Of a DNA stretch of 64,000 nucleotides, positions 27,101 to 36,500 are shown one piece after another. The notes under the pieces were generated by a model. That model ran no database searches and was not told where the DNA came from. It was given only the letters and a program-made list of their open reading frames with translations. The stretch's first letter is position 1. Each line of letters begins with the position of its first letter. The DNA is from Rhodovibrio sodomensis (GTDB lineage: Bacteria; Pseudomonadota; Alphaproteobacteria; Kiloniellales; Rhodovibrionaceae), in the NCBI RefSeq assembly GCF_016583645.1, contig NZ_NRRL01000009.1, positions 20,375 to 84,374 of the forward strand, given 5' to 3'. Both the position numbers and the translations under genes were made by a program.

Positions 27101-27587
27101 ACAGGTGCTCGCGCAGCCAGCGTTCCTTGATGTCTTGGAAGATCAAGTCCGCGTTCGCCGGGTCGATCATCTTGGCGCCCGGATCCATTCCGGTTTCCAC
27201 CGGATAGGGCCCGATCATCTGCTTGCACCAGCCGTGGATCGTGGTGCAGGTCAGGCGGTCCAGCTTTCCCCGCGCCTCGCGTAGCGCCGCGACCTGTTGC
27301 GCACTCGGCCCGCCCGGGAAGGCCGAGGCGATCTGCACCGGCATGTCGCCTGCGATCACCCGGTCGACGAACCGCGCGACGCGCTGCTGCAGCTCGCCGG
27401 CCGCCAGCTCGGTGAAGGTGATCGCAGCGATGTTCTCGGGATCGGTCCCGTCCGCCAGCAACTTGACCAGGCGACCCGCCATGATCGCTGTCTTGCCGGT
27501 GCCGGCACCGGCCTCCACCAGCAGCGTGCTGGACGCATCCGTGAGCGCGCGCGTGCGCGCCTCCTGATCGATCAGGGTGTCGGTCAC
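24189..27587 (-). CDS. addA: AddA-type helicase-nuclease (UvrD family)
   Basis: The 1132-residue protein is an SF1A UvrD-like helicase with a C-terminal RecB-type nuclease. Walker A is VEAGAGTGKTAIM near residue 25, the Walker B region VLVDEFQDTDPVQAEILW follows near 395, then motif III LVGDPKQAIYRFRGADV, and MHSAKGLEWPVVI with WYVTCTRAKQLL near the helicase end. The nuclease motif is AVIDWKSDV near residue 1085. With AddB it resects double-strand breaks for RecA and degrades linear foreign DNA. The start is a GTG overlapping the addB stop (GTGA); an open frame continuing upstream is antisense or out-of-frame addB. Confidence 0.9.
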   Translation of the reverse strand: MTDTLIDQEARTRALTDASSTLLVEAGAGTGKTAIMAGRLVKLLADGTDPENIAAITFTELAAGELQQRVARFVDRVIAGDMPVQIASAFPGGPSAQQVAALREARGKLDRLTCTTIHGWCKQMIGPYPVETGMDPGAKMIDPANADLIFQDIKERWLREHLSGAAAEDGESAGDDLLAQMLLADPDHALRKIDEAADQLRGNRTAGAPAAELTRADLADLEAAVDEFVELAGRASEPSVDQIAEEFGALRDSLIAALQSGPDAAGLLACAEPMRISRMLQGKVALKKWDKKGVYVKAASGRGASKAEAERLNDEAQAAYDRVSGALEAFAEKAARVLNHRFMQAMQTLVERYEAYKSDAALMDFDDLLFGARALLRDHPEVRDALARRYRVVLVDEFQDTDPVQAEILWRLCEAEPRQPADRPWTDRQPEPGRLFLVGDPKQAIYRFRGADVGCYMQARSALHASAGDQVSIQANFRSQQGLIEWVNGTFDAALSAEDQPGFEALSWTKADGSNEARVRALDVPVEASNPDKGSSVDDMRRAEAASIADLCRRLVDSYTVLDEDATGGERPCRPGDIALIAPAGTSLWIYESALENAGLPIATQAGKGAFRRQEILDLIAVTRTLADTRDTLALGALLRGPLVGATEEQLLDCVAALPRDPDRPDRIPVLNLNADPDVLPNETVKHVLHVLRGLRKRAAYVTPFELLAEAVEELRVRPILEQRHPRSAERALSNVDLFLELARPYAVRGLKAFASDMRKKWEASTSQAEGRPDAQEQAVQVITMHSAKGLEWPVVIPVNAMGEPMGQNGPQLRRSDNTLHLHLTKTGPRTEAHEAAKAENEAAVAAERARLWYVTCTRAKQLLVLPRLEAPVADGAWINLVDLGLPELDALDPQQWPSEVGSRETAERNEQDAATFAAEAGRVACAHPVIRRRTPSRHEAEQGDAAGSSVADAPQVFAEIDGPTVAGAGVAGSPTRGLVIHKLLEEVLTGELDEADVECRAGVLLQELGVDPAPDPADGPCGREMAEVVARALALGEVASRRSQLIPETTVQASTVSDAGEEIVSGLADAVSVDPSGAIEAVIDWKSDVAADPGQRTRYREQMRDYLKALGCETGLLVYVTDGTVERVTPA

Positions 27588-30253
27588 TGCATCCCCCAGA
27601 CATCCGCCAATGAGCCATGCCGTGCGTTGAAGTGCGCGCGCTTCTGCCGGAAGTAGCGATCCTTCGCATCGCCCGGCAGCGCGAAGCTCATGTCGTTGAA
27701 GTCGTCCTCGGTGCCCTCGCCCGGGATCGCGTTGCCGGCGAGCAGCTGGTCGCGGCCCAGCTGCAGGTACTGCGCCAGCTGCTCCAGCGTCGCCTCCGGA
27801 TCCTCCAGCGGCACCACCCGGCCGCCCAGCGGGAACACCAGCCGGGCATCGACCGGAATGCCGCCCAGCAGCGACTTCACGGTGAAGGCGTAGAGGCACC
27901 GCTGCAGCTCGCGGCCACCCCGCAGCTGCGGGGGTTTCTTCACCGGCGGGTTCTTGCCGGTCTTGTAGTCGACAACCGCGGCCGCGCTGGTGTCGCCAGC
28001 GATGTCCAGCCGGTCGATCCGACCGGTGATCAGTAGCGAGGTGCCCGGGATCGTCACCGGCTGATCGACTTCCCACGGCAGGTCCTGATCGATCTGCCGC
28101 GCGCTTTGCCAACCGGCCTGGCCGAACGGGACCTCGGCCAGGCTGCGCTGGTCGGGAAGCGCGCCCGAACCGTCCTGACCGAACTCGGCCAGGAAGCCGT
28201 CTGGGACCGCCTCCTCGGCGCGCCGCAGCAGGCGCCGCCAGATCAGCCGTGGCGGCACCGGCATGCTGTACTCCCACGCTTCCGCAACCGCCTCCGCCGC
28301 CGCGCGGGCCGCTGCGCGGATCTCGTCTTCAGAGGCCCGGGCGATCCCGGGGGCGGCCTCAAGGCGCCGTGTTGCCTCCTCGAAGACGCCGTGCACGAGC
28401 GAGCCGAACTGGAGCGCGTCGAGCGTGATCGGCTCCTCGTCCTCGCTGGGCTCGCGCCAGCCCAGCACATCCGCCCAGACGTAGCCGATCGGATCTCGGA
28501 TCAGGCGCTGCAGGGCGCCTGTCGACTGGGGCCGATCCAGCCGCTCGGCGATCAGCGGATGGTTCGCGCGGATCAGCCCATCGTGCGCGGTGACCTGCTC
28601 CGTGTGCCAGTCGATCCAGCAGCTCCGCGTGCTCGCGGCAAGCGCCGTGTGGCCGAACTCCTGCCGGCGCGCCAGCAGCCGGTCCGACTCGCTCATCACA
28701 TGCCGGGCGATCCGCGAGCGCTCGAGGTAGGCCGGTTCCAGCCCTTCGGGCCAGAGCGGGCTCGTCCCGAGCTGCCGGCCGTCGGCATCGCGCCGGCTGT
28801 GCGACAGCACGACCTCCCGCTCGGCGCCGTCGATCAGCGCCCGGAAGTCGCGCCGGTCGCGCATCGGCACCGGAACCGGGTCGAGGCGGTCCTGCGGCAC
28901 GATATGGTTCGGCAGCAGCGGGTCCTCGGCCTCGGTCCGCGGCCATGACCGGCTGGTGAGACCCAGGAGCCGCATGCGAGCGCGCGGCGCGCCAGCCACG
29001 CTGGCCGCCGGGCCCCAGACGATCGCCGCCGAGGGATCGATGTCGTCGGCCAGCCGGAGCCCCTGCAGCGTCACGTCGAGCGCATGCGGCGGCCCGTCGG
29101 TCAGCGCCTGACGCCAGATCGAGCGGCTAACACCGGTCAGCAGGGCGTTGCCGATCTCCTGAGCATGCTCCGGCCCCTTCACGACCTCTTCGATCACCGC
29201 CAGCAGCGGCTCCGAGAAGTCGACATCTTCCGGCCAGTCTTCCACCTGACCCAGGTGTCGGGACCAGAGCTCGTAGGAGGTCAGGGGCGCGTCGCGCGGC
29301 AGCACCCGCGTCCAGCCTGCCGGCAGGCCCTGCAGGCGGCCGCACTGGCTGCGCAGAAGCGGCACGAGGCGGCGGACGCGGTCCTGGGTGACGCCGTTCA
29401 GCACGACCTCCGCCAGGGCGGCGCACAACTGGCCTTCCGGCCGCGACACCACCGGACGCCCATGGGCGAAGTGGATCGGGATGCTGGCGTCCCGGCTCAT
29501 CGCCATCAGGTGCGCATCGAACTCGGCGGTGCTCGCCGCGGCGATCGCGATCTCCTGCGGCGCTGCCCGGCCCTCCGCGATCAACTGCCGCGCCCAGCGC
29601 ATCGCTTCGATCGCCTCGTGGCGTGGGTTGGCGCAGCTGGCGCCACGCACCTCGGGGCTATGGACGACCCGATCCTCGGCATCGATGCCTGCATGCACCA
29701 GCCACTCCGGGACCGGACGGCTGTGCGGCCGCCAGGCCACGTCGACGTGCTCGCGCAGGGCCGAGATGAGACGCAGCCACACGGGCGCGATGTCCGGGAC
29801 GGCGTGCACCTCCACGTCGCCCAGGACAGCCGGGGCATGGTGCGCGCGCCGGACCGCCGCCTCGACGAGCAGCAAAGGGGTCGCCATCGACGGCCTCAGG
29901 CGCTGGATGACCTCTCTTTGGACCAGCCCAAGCGCCTCCAACCTCGGCGCGTCGTCTTCCTCAGGATCGATCGCCGCGTCCCAGGCACGCATCAGGGTCG
30001 TCGTCACCGCCCGGGCCATGCCGGGCAAGCCCTGGATCGGGGAGAGGTCCTCCATATCCTCCGTCTGGACGATGTCCTGCACCACTTCCTGCAGGAATTC
30101 TCGTGGGATCGGCTGGGCAAAGCCGCCGGCCAGCCGCGCCGCGACCTGCTCGATCGACATGACCTGAAGGCCGTGCCGGCCCTCCCGCGCGGCCCGCGTC
30201 CGCGCCTCGTGTGCGGCGAAAGCGGAGTCCACGATCAATGTCTGGCGGCGCAT
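27584..30253 (-). CDS. addB: AddB-type nuclease (PD-(D/E)XK), partner of AddA
   Basis: An 889-residue protein with a degenerate helicase-like front and a C-terminal RecB-family nuclease domain showing AAAVVDYKTGKNPPVKKPPQLRGG near residue 760, the signature of AddB. The ATG at 30253 has GGGGGAG four bases upstream and gives MRRQTLIVDSAFAAHEART. The order addB-addA with overlap is the alphaproteobacterial arrangement. The usual neighbours of alphaproteobacterial addBA are not seen, so this may be an extra or relocated copy. Confidence 0.87.
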   Translation of the reverse strand: MRRQTLIVDSAFAAHEARTRAAREGRHGLQVMSIEQVAARLAGGFAQPIPREFLQEVVQDIVQTEDMEDLSPIQGLPGMARAVTTTLMRAWDAAIDPEEDDAPRLEALGLVQREVIQRLRPSMATPLLLVEAAVRRAHHAPAVLGDVEVHAVPDIAPVWLRLISALREHVDVAWRPHSRPVPEWLVHAGIDAEDRVVHSPEVRGASCANPRHEAIEAMRWARQLIAEGRAAPQEIAIAAASTAEFDAHLMAMSRDASIPIHFAHGRPVVSRPEGQLCAALAEVVLNGVTQDRVRRLVPLLRSQCGRLQGLPAGWTRVLPRDAPLTSYELWSRHLGQVEDWPEDVDFSEPLLAVIEEVVKGPEHAQEIGNALLTGVSRSIWRQALTDGPPHALDVTLQGLRLADDIDPSAAIVWGPAASVAGAPRARMRLLGLTSRSWPRTEAEDPLLPNHIVPQDRLDPVPVPMRDRRDFRALIDGAEREVVLSHSRRDADGRQLGTSPLWPEGLEPAYLERSRIARHVMSESDRLLARRQEFGHTALAASTRSCWIDWHTEQVTAHDGLIRANHPLIAERLDRPQSTGALQRLIRDPIGYVWADVLGWREPSEDEEPITLDALQFGSLVHGVFEEATRRLEAAPGIARASEDEIRAAARAAAEAVAEAWEYSMPVPPRLIWRRLLRRAEEAVPDGFLAEFGQDGSGALPDQRSLAEVPFGQAGWQSARQIDQDLPWEVDQPVTIPGTSLLITGRIDRLDIAGDTSAAAVVDYKTGKNPPVKKPPQLRGGRELQRCLYAFTVKSLLGGIPVDARLVFPLGGRVVPLEDPEATLEQLAQYLQLGRDQLLAGNAIPGEGTEDDFNDMSFALPGDAKDRYFRQKRAHFNARHGSLADVWGMQ

Positions 30254-30787
30254 ACGTCTCCCCCGAACCGGCTCTTCCCTGCCACCCAGAATATAGCCAA
30301 CCCCGCCGCAACCCAACCGATAAGCAAACCGACATCCTGTCGCCCGGGGTGCGGTCGGCCGCCGCCTCTTGCTACCACATCCGAAGACCGTAATTCCCTG
30401 CTCGGTTTCGGATCGCATGGACCTCTCGCCCTGCCTTGCGCGCGGATACCCCAGACCCTTCACCGACCGCCTCGATACCGCCGGGCGCGAGGCGCAGCGC
30501 GCAACAGCCGACAACATCCATCGTCTAACGAAGGCGCGAAACGTGATGACGTGCCGGCCTGGGACACGGAGGACTTGATGGGAGCTCCGGAGCGGGCGAT
30601 ACAGACCGCCCGATCCCTCCTTTGGCCCCACGGCACGCCTGCCGAGGCCGCCTGCGGCTGACTCCTATCCCAAACTCCCGATCGCCCGCTGTCCGGCGTG
30701 TTAGCGCGTGGGCTTGCTCGGCGCACCCGATCCAGCCCAGCGACCCCACGTTCTCCTCACCGACCACCCCCTATCCCAGGTAACCAG
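30254..30787. other. Long intergenic region between addB and a CaCA antiporter
   Basis: A divergent 534-bp spacer. GACCGTA is present at 30386-30392. The short open frames inside lack ribosome sites and recognisable protein character. A GGGCG / CGCCC pairing around 30596-30612 could form a short stem. I see no other feature. Confidence 0.5.
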
Positions 30788-31747
30788 ATGCCGCCGCTCA
30801 TCGAACTTGGCCTCGGCCTGATCGTCCTCGTCGCCGGGGGCGAGATCCTCGTGCGCGGTGCCGTCGCGGCCGCGAACCGCCTCGGCGTCTCACCGCTCTT
30901 GATCGGCCTGGTCCTGGTCGGCCTGGGCACCTCCGCCCCGGAACTCGTCACCAGCATCAAGGCCGCGCTGTCCGGCGCACCGGGACTGGCGGTCGGCAAC
31001 GTGGTCGGCTCCAACATCGCTAACGTTCTGCTGATCCTGGGGACTACCGCACTGGTCGCACCGATCGCCGTGAACCTGGCCAGCCTCAAGCGCGACGCCG
31101 GCGCGATGCTGATCGCAACCGCGCTCGCAAGCTTCGCCCTGCTCGGGCTCGACGGGATCGGGCGTGGGGTCGGCATCGGCTTTCTCCTCGCGCTCGCGGC
31201 CTACCTGATCGTCGCCTACCGCGCCGAGACCCGCGATCCGGACCCCGCGAGCGAGGTCCATACGCTCGAAGCCCAGGAGGTTGAGCAAAACACCCCGACC
31301 ATGGGGCTCATGGCCGCGCTCGGGCTCACCGCCGCGGGCCTCGCCCTGACCCTGCTGGGCGCGAACTGGCTGGTCAGCGGTGCCATCTGGCTCGCCAGCA
31401 GCCTCGGCATGTCGGACGCCGTGATCGGCCTGACCGTCGTCGCGATCGGCACGTCCCTGCCTGAGCTGACCGCCGGCATCATCGCCGCACTGCGCGGCCA
31501 TGCGGCCGTCGCACTCGGCAACGTGCTGGGCAGCAACATCTACAACCTGCTGCTAATCCTGGGCGCCACCGGGGTCGTTGCACCGATCACCACCCCGGCC
31601 GACCTGTCGCTGGTCGACGTCGGCCTGATGGCCGCCGCGGCGCTCGTGCTGGTCCCGATCGCCATGACCGGCCTCAGGATCAGCCGTCGCGAGGGCGCCG
31701 TGCTCTTGGCCACCTACGGCGCCTACCTCACCTATCTGCTGATCTGA
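30788..31747 (+). CDS. Calcium/sodium antiporter, CaCA (YrbG-like) family
   Basis: This 319-residue integral membrane protein has the two inverted alpha-repeats of the cation/Ca2+ exchanger superfamily. The first is GTSAPELVTSIKAAL with VGNVVGSNIANVLLILG; the second is GTSLPELTAGIIAAL with LGNVLGSNIYNLLLILG. The Glu residues of GTS-PE line the ion site. About ten hydrophobic helices are visible, with a cytoplasmic loop near 150-175 (ETRDPDPASEVHTLEAQEVEQ). It would exchange Na+ for Ca2+ or a similar cation at the inner membrane. The ATG follows CCAGGTAACCAG. Confidence 0.95.
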   Translation: MPPLIELGLGLIVLVAGGEILVRGAVAAANRLGVSPLLIGLVLVGLGTSAPELVTSIKAALSGAPGLAVGNVVGSNIANVLLILGTTALVAPIAVNLASLKRDAGAMLIATALASFALLGLDGIGRGVGIGFLLALAAYLIVAYRAETRDPDPASEVHTLEAQEVEQNTPTMGLMAALGLTAAGLALTLLGANWLVSGAIWLASSLGMSDAVIGLTVVAIGTSLPELTAGIIAALRGHAAVALGNVLGSNIYNLLLILGATGVVAPITTPADLSLVDVGLMAAAALVLVPIAMTGLRISRREGAVLLATYGAYLTYLLI

Positions 31748-31788
31748 TGGATCAAGCCCATCCCACAGATTCCTGGATTTTCAATTAA

Positions 31789-32368
31789 ATGCTCGAGATC
31801 CGCACGATCGCAGGCCACAGCTGGCGAGACGTCTTCACCTTCAACCGCCTGTCCGGCGCGACGGCGGCGCGCGAGCTGCTCTCCCGCATCGAATCAGGCT
31901 ACGGCATAACCCTGCCAGCGGACTTCAAGGAGGCCATCCCCGAGATCCAGGGCGCGGTGCCGGTTCGGCCGAGCTTTCCGGTGTGGTCGTGGCCGGACTC
32001 CGAGACCGCGCAGCGGATAGTCCATGCTGATGTTCTGCGGTCCCCAAGACGCACCGTTGGCGATGCGCCAGCAGCTGGTCGAGCTGAAGCGCACCCTCCG
32101 GCGCCACGCGCCCGAGCAAAACGGCCGCGGCCTGATCCCGTTCGCACGCGACCTCCGCCAGAACCTGCTCTGCCTGGACTTCGGGGACGGATTCGAGGAA
32201 TCCATGCCGGGCGTTGTTTACCTGGACCATTCCGCGACGGCGGACGGCGCCGAGCCGTTCTACCCGGTCGCGCCAACGTTTCAGGAGTTCCTGACTCAGC
32301 TGCGCGACGAACCGTCCAGCCAGTCCGAACGCCTCGTCGAGGCTGAGATCACGGGATACCTCGACTGA
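31789..32368 (+). pseudogene. SUKH (SMI1/KNR4-type) protein gene, frameshifted
   Basis: Two frames together make one SUKH-like protein. The N-terminal part at 31789 contains LLSRIESGYGITLPADFKEAIPEIQGAVPV, the usual start of the fold. The C-terminal part, in another frame from about 32024, contains LIPFARDLRQNLLCLDFGDG, VYLDHS and VAPTFQEFLTQL, the usual end. A frameshift between about 32000 and 32100 separates them. SUKH proteins commonly act as immunity proteins against contact-dependent toxins; no toxin gene is adjacent. A sequencing indel cannot be excluded. Confidence 0.75.
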
Positions 32369-32389
32369 GGCACCGCGCGTCGCCTGTCT

Positions 32390-33262
32390 CTAGTCACCCG
32401 CGGCGCTCAGTGCCGGCTTTGGGGTGCTACCTTCCGGCAAACCGCCCTGACCAACTGCCTCGTCCGCCTGCGCACGGCTATTGCGGATCGCGCGCACCAG
32501 CTGGAACACCCGGTCCCGTTCGGCGTCGGTGAGAACCCGGTAGTCGGTCACGAGGTCTAGCTCGCGGGAGGACAGGCTGAGATGGTCGGTGTCGGGCTGC
32601 TCGAAGTCCTGGAAGAAATAGCTGACCGGGACCTGGAGGACACGGGACAGATTGAACATGCGATCGGCGGTCATCCGGTTCGCGCCACGCTCGTACTTCT
32701 GGATCTGCTGGAACGTGATCCCGAGGCGCTGAGCAAGCTTCTGCTGCGACAGGCCCTGCAGCTTGCGCGCTTCCTTCAGCCGCTGCCCTGCGGCGACATT
32801 GATCGGATCTGGTTCAGCCACGACAAGGGATGTGGTCGCGGCGGTGGTCTCTCGCGTCATTGAATCGGCTTCCTGCTCATGGGGTTCGCTCGCGACGGTC
32901 GAAGAGGCGCTCTCGTCCGTCTCAGGGTCCGGAGTAGCATCCCTACTTACCCCCGAGGCAAGCTCGGAAACCGCAGTCTCGGAGTCGTGACGCCGGGCCT
33001 CGCGGTCAGCAGATTCCTCGCCCCATGATTCCGAACCATCGCCCTGGCGCCCGCCGGCCTGCCGCGACGTTCCCGCCTCCTCCTTCGGTTTTCCCAGATC
33101 TTCCAGAAGCATTGGCATGCTGGTCGGGGACATGAAGAAAAGGCTGTATCTATGTCCACAAGAGGGGCATTCGCTAACCCTGGACGAGCCTTCTTTCGCG
33201 ATCGTCTTGAACTTTTTTACCGGCGTCTTGCAGTCCCCGCATCGCTTGATCTTGTCACTCAT
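32390..33262 (-). CDS. Zinc-ribbon / XRE-family DNA-binding regulator
   Basis: The 290-residue protein begins with a zinc ribbon (KRCGDCKTPVKKF then SECPSCGHRYSL), followed by a long disordered Ser/Glu/Arg-rich linker of about residues 55-150, and then a Cro/CI helix-turn-helix: AAGQRLKEARKLQGLSQQKLAQRLGITFQQIQKYERGANRMTADRMFNLSRVL at about 155-210. The XRE part resembles alphaproteobacterial developmental or nod-type regulators; the ribbon fusion is unusual. It lies on the same strand as, and 330 bp downstream of, the giant helicase gene and may regulate it. No good ribosome site precedes the chosen ATG. Confidence 0.85.
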   Translation of the reverse strand: MSDKIKRCGDCKTPVKKFKTIAKEGSSRVSECPSCGHRYSLFFMSPTSMPMLLEDLGKPKEEAGTSRQAGGRQGDGSESWGEESADREARRHDSETAVSELASGVSRDATPDPETDESASSTVASEPHEQEADSMTRETTAATTSLVVAEPDPINVAAGQRLKEARKLQGLSQQKLAQRLGITFQQIQKYERGANRMTADRMFNLSRVLQVPVSYFFQDFEQPDTDHLSLSSRELDLVTDYRVLTDAERDRVFQLVRAIRNSRAQADEAVGQGGLPEGSTPKPALSAAGD

Positions 33263-33592
33263 AGTTAAGCGCTGGCCTCCAGCTTACAATTGATACCAGC
33301 GATCAACCAGTATCGGTCGCATCGCCGTTGTGCCAATAACCGGCCCCGGATATGCCAGTGCTGACATTCGGGTCAATTTCGAAAGCGACCGCGGATGCCG
33401 AGCGTCCGTCAGGCGCAAGCTGCGAACGCAAGACAGCGCCATCAGGTCGTGGCACCGCGTGTCACCGGCACCCTCGGGCCATTCCACGCATTCCACGCCA
33501 TGCCTTCCAGCTCAAACCGGCGCGCCGACCTTGATGCGAACCCGGGTCTCGCTCAAGGCCGGCAAGTCAGTCTTGCTGACGGCACTCCGGGC
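33263..33592. other. Intergenic region between helicase and XRE regulator
   Basis: 330 bp with no credible coding content. It should contain the regulator's promoter; a small GTCAG / GCTGAC inverted repeat near 33566-33581 might end the helicase transcript. Confidence 0.45.
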
Positions 33593-36500
33593 CTAGCTGC
33601 CGCCCTGTCCGGCCTGCTGATCGCGGAACAGCCCGACGACATTGGCATCCCCGTCTTGCTTGGTGACCGGGGCCTGCTGGCGCAGGAGTTCGCGCAGGTG
33701 CCGCTCCATCCTATCGGTCTCGGTGTCGGGGTCGGCAAACCAGTCCGTTGACCACACCCGGAAGATGTTCCAGCCGAGGTTCTCCAGCACCTCCTGTCGC
33801 AGACGATCCCGGTCGCGCGCCGAATGGGCGGAATGATAGGTCGCACCGTCACACTCGACCCCGCAGATGTAGCCATCCGGGAAGGCGGGGTGCGATACCG
33901 CCAGGTCCAGGAAGTAACCGGCCACGCCGACCTGGCAGTCTACGTCGAAACCGCGCGCTTCGAGCCTGTTCTTCACAAACCGCTCGAAGTCGTTGTCGGG
34001 CGCGGCACCGCTAGCGGAGCCGCCATGCAGTCGACCGTGCGCGGCATACTCGAGGTAGTCGTGCAGCGCCCGGCGGCCACGTTTGACGTTCGGATCGCTG
34101 ACCTTCACATCGGCCGCGGTCATTGAGCTGAACACCCTGATCTGCTGCTTGGCGCGGGTGAACAGCACGTTCAATCGACGCCATCCCAGGTCCGTGTTGA
34201 TCGGCCCGAAATGCTGCTTGACCAGGCCTGAGTCAGGATCCGGTCCGTAGGTCACGGAGATGAAGATCACGTCGCGCTCGTCGCCCTGCACGTTCTCGAG
34301 GTTCTTGACGAAGAAGCTCTCCAGGCCGCCGGCCCGGCTATCCATGGCCTCGGTGTAGCCGTATGCCTCCGGGGTGCGCTGAAGCAGGCGATTGATCTCG
34401 TCGAGGATCAGCTCGGTCTGGGAGCGGTTCATCGCGACGACGCCCAGCGATCGCATCGCCTCTTCGGGCTTTTGCGCCTCCCGCCGCATGAATTCCATCG
34501 CGACCTCGGCGACCTGTTGCGCCTCGATCGTGTTGGTGCCGCCGCGCCGGCAGCGCCCCTCCACGCGCTCCAGTCGCACGCCGTATTCCGGGTTATCCTT
34601 GATCGGGGCCGGGAACACGATGAGTTCGCGGTCGTAGAACTTCTCGTTCGAGAACGCGATCAGCGACCCGTGGCGGGAACGGTAGTGCCAGAGCAGACGA
34701 CGGTAGGGGTGCCAGCAGTGCATCGCCATTCCGAGGATGCTCTCGACGTTCGCGGCCTCGGTGTCCTCGTCTTCGTCGTCGTTGTTATCCGCACCGATCC
34801 GGTCGAAGAACGAGGTTGGTGGCAGCTGCTTGGGATCCCCCACCACGACGATCTGCCCGGCGCGGACAAGACCGCCGATCGCATCCTCCGGCTTCATCTG
34901 CGATGCCTCGTCGATCACCACGAGGTCGAACTCGCACTGCCCTGGCTTCAGGTACTGAGCAACCGACAGCGGGCTCATCATGAAGCACGGCTTCATCTGC
35001 TGGATCGCACGGCCGGAACGGTCGAGCAGATCGCGCAGCGGCGTCCGCGGCTTCTTGACCTGGAGCATCGACTTGATCAGCCCGAGCTCCGTCTTGTCCT
35101 TGACCCTGCCTTCGGCGTTGCCGCGCGGGATCTGGGCCTGACTGAGCTGCGCCCGCAACGCCTGGCGCTCCAGCTGAATGATCTCCTTATCGGTCTGCTT
35201 GAACCGGCGCCGCGCCTCCTCCTGGCTGAGGCCGGAGAATCGATTAAGCTCAGGGTGCTGGCTGTAGGCGCCATGCGCCAGGCTGCGGTAGAGGGCCCTT
35301 TCATAGGCCACTTCCAGGTTCGCGTAGCGCGCACCCGCGGCATCGTAGGCCTCCAGGACGTCCCCGAGGCCGGCGCGGTACACGCCGTGTCGCGCACTTA
35401 CATAGGTCGCCCAGCCCTGCAGGGTGCCCGGATTGTCCTCGGCCCGCGCGATCCGTGCCGCGACCTCGGCGGCCGCAACGTCGTTGGGCGCGCCCTGAAG
35501 GAAGGCGGCGCTGTTGAGATCGCCCGCGGAAGCTGCTTCCGTCCAGGCGCTGTCGTAGCCATGCAGCCGCTCGGCCGCCTGATCCGTCTGCTCGATCAGG
35601 CGGTCACGACGCTCGGCGTAATCGGGCGCGAACAGATGGGCCCGGGTCTGCTCGGGCAGATCGGTCGCATGCAGCGTGCGCGCAGCCTCAACGGCCACCC
35701 GCAAGGCGCCGCGTTCGGCCGACGGCGCGCACCTCTCCTGCTCGCCCGCCGCCGCCAGGAGTGCGTGCGCGTCCGTGCTGCGCGCAACGGCATCGCGCGC
35801 CTCGCTGAGCGTCTCGGTGGCCTCGAGCATGCTCGGAATCGCCTCGATCTGCGCGTTCTCGGAAAGCCCGAGGCGATCGGCGCGCTCTTTCAGTGCCTCG
35901 ATCTCCGAAGCACGGGCATCCAGGCGGTCGGCCAGGTCGGCAAGCGGCGTCTCCCCGCTGGCGCCGATCCCATCGAACGCCTGGGCCAATTCGGAGAAGC
36001 GCGGTTCGCGGGCGAAGCCGATCAGCGTATCGAGATCTTCGATGTCCCCGCGCAGCAACAGCTTGCGCACGGTTCGCGTCTCAGCGTCCATGCCGCCAAG
36101 ATCGCGGCCAACCCGGCTCGCAAACGCGTTGACCCCCTGGAGCGCGTCGAAGTCCGTCTCCAGGCCTTCGAAACGCGAGCCGCAGATCTCCTTCAGAATC
36201 TGGTCGCTCGCGAAGGTGTCGATATCCTCCAGGAGGCGGGCGGCGTCTTCGAGCCGGCTCGCCATCTGACCTCGGTTGGGCGTTCGGCGCTCCTGTCCGA
36301 GCTCCCGGTAATAGCGCTTGGCCGCACGAACGTCGGACGCGAGGCCCGCGAACAGTCCGGTCTTTTTCAGGGGTGCCGCGTGGCGGCGCATTTCAGCCGC
36401 AGCACCATCGCGGGTCACGGGCACCCGGACGAACCGCTCGATCTCCTGCTTGCGCCCCAGCAACTCGTCGCGCTTGCGCCGGCCGCGCGCCAGATCCTCG

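Noticed and set aside
26196..27284. Long open frame antisense to addA
   Set aside because: It is opposite the conserved helicase motifs of AddA and has no recognisable product.
30350..30364. GTCGGCCGCCG in the addB upstream region resembling the start of the array 2 repeat
   Set aside because: Only 11 GC-rich bases match, there is no hairpin partner, and no periodic copies occur.
34084..34110. Partial match of an array 2 spacer (15682-15713) to the DUF4011 gene
   Set aside because: About 20 of 23 positions agree in only part of the spacer; the shared stretch encodes a common VK(I/V)SDP-type peptide, so coincidence is more likely than self-targeting.
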